From the NCBI GenBank assembly GCA_013002425.1, contig JABDJQ010000270.1, positions 1-7,049 on the forward strand: a stretch of DNA of 7,049 bases, written 5' to 3'. A program made the position numbers and the translations under genes. Of this stretch, positions 6,921 through 7,049 are shown piece by piece. The notes under the pieces were generated by a model. The model ran no database searches, was not told the DNA's origin, and worked only from the letters and a program-made list of their open reading frames with translations. Numbering within the stretch: the first letter of the stretch is position 1; every line of letters begins with the position of its first letter. The stretch is from Gemmatimonadota bacterium (GTDB lineage: Bacteria; Orphanbacterota; Orphanbacteria; Orphanbacterales; Orphanbacteraceae).

Positions 6921-7049
6921 ATGAAGAGCAGACACAACCTCTCGCTTCTGGCCGCGGCCCTGCTGTTCTCGTTGCCGGCGCTGGTCCAGGGGGCGACGAG
7001 ATTCGCCGCACCCGCCTCGATCGGCACGGCGAACACGGCGCCGTACGAT
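6921..7049 (+). CDS. Exported protein, N-terminal fragment (3' partial)
   Basis: Forty-three codons are open from ATG 6921 to the last base. The product begins MKSRHNLSLLAAALLFSLPA, a typical signal peptide: basic start (K2, R4), hydrophobic run from about 7 to 22, and a likely cut near VQG/A at 24/25. The following residues (TRFAAPASIGTANTAPYD) are too few to assign a family. No lipobox cysteine is seen. A strong ribosome binding site supports the start. The gene continues the run of exported proteins on the same strand, with the possible terminator and a 55-base gap separating it from the asparaginase. It could be another surface or outer-membrane protein of the same set, but nothing visible proves that. 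Confidence 0.7.
   Translation, partial: MKSRHNLSLLAAALLFSLPALVQGATRFAAPASIGTANTAPYD

Noticed and set aside
6172..7011. A 279-codon open frame on the - strand covering the asparaginase end and the next gene's start
   Set aside because: It runs across the intergenic gap, and its product is Pro/Ser/Arg-rich with no recognisable pattern.

Overview
This window looks like part of a bacterial genome of high GC content (about 60% by eye), with all genes on the + strand and very short gaps between them. No gene marks one species. Three things suggest a member of the FCB superphylum or a related candidate phylum of the Eisenbacteria/Krumholzibacteriota/Latescibacterota kind: exported proteins built from Ig/fibronectin-like modules, an LVIVD-type beta-propeller, and a C-terminal FlgD-like/type IX-sorting-like tail (VVPNPYK ... 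GVYVFYV ... KFIIVR). This placement is an inference from protein style, not from a phylogenetic marker.

Layout. (1) Bases 1-2198: the 3' part of a large exported protein whose start lies before the window. It has a beta-sandwich module, then seven LVIVD-like repeats that should form one beta-propeller, then three more sandwich modules. (2) 2221-4302: a probable lipoprotein of 693 residues with three modules of the same kind, followed by a roughly 300-residue domain that resembles the GATase1-like (ThuA/DJ-1-like) fold. (3) 4355-5779: a secreted 474-residue protein with a signal peptide, fibronectin-like segments and the FlgD-like C-terminal domain. (4) 5783-6865: a complete class 3 (Rhizobium-type, PF06089-like) L-asparaginase, starting 3 bases after the previous stop and in the same reading frame. 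(5) 6921-7049: the first 43 codons of another exported protein, cut by the window end. A small hairpin followed by a T-run lies between genes 4 and 5.

How they fit together. Genes 1-3 look like one envelope or surface set: a propeller protein, a lipoprotein sharing its modules, and a secreted protein with a possible sorting tail. Genes 1 and 2 share the module strongly enough (a W.G.D.DG ... YEY/YEF ... VR/IR.IDNEG pattern, plus an exact 16-base match) to suggest duplication. The asparaginase has no signal peptide and is probably cytoplasmic. Its lack of a Shine-Dalgarno sequence and its tight spacing suggest that it is translated by coupling to gene 3, although its biochemical link to the surface proteins is not obvious. 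There is no sign of CRISPR, tRNA, rRNA, insertion sequences or phage genes.
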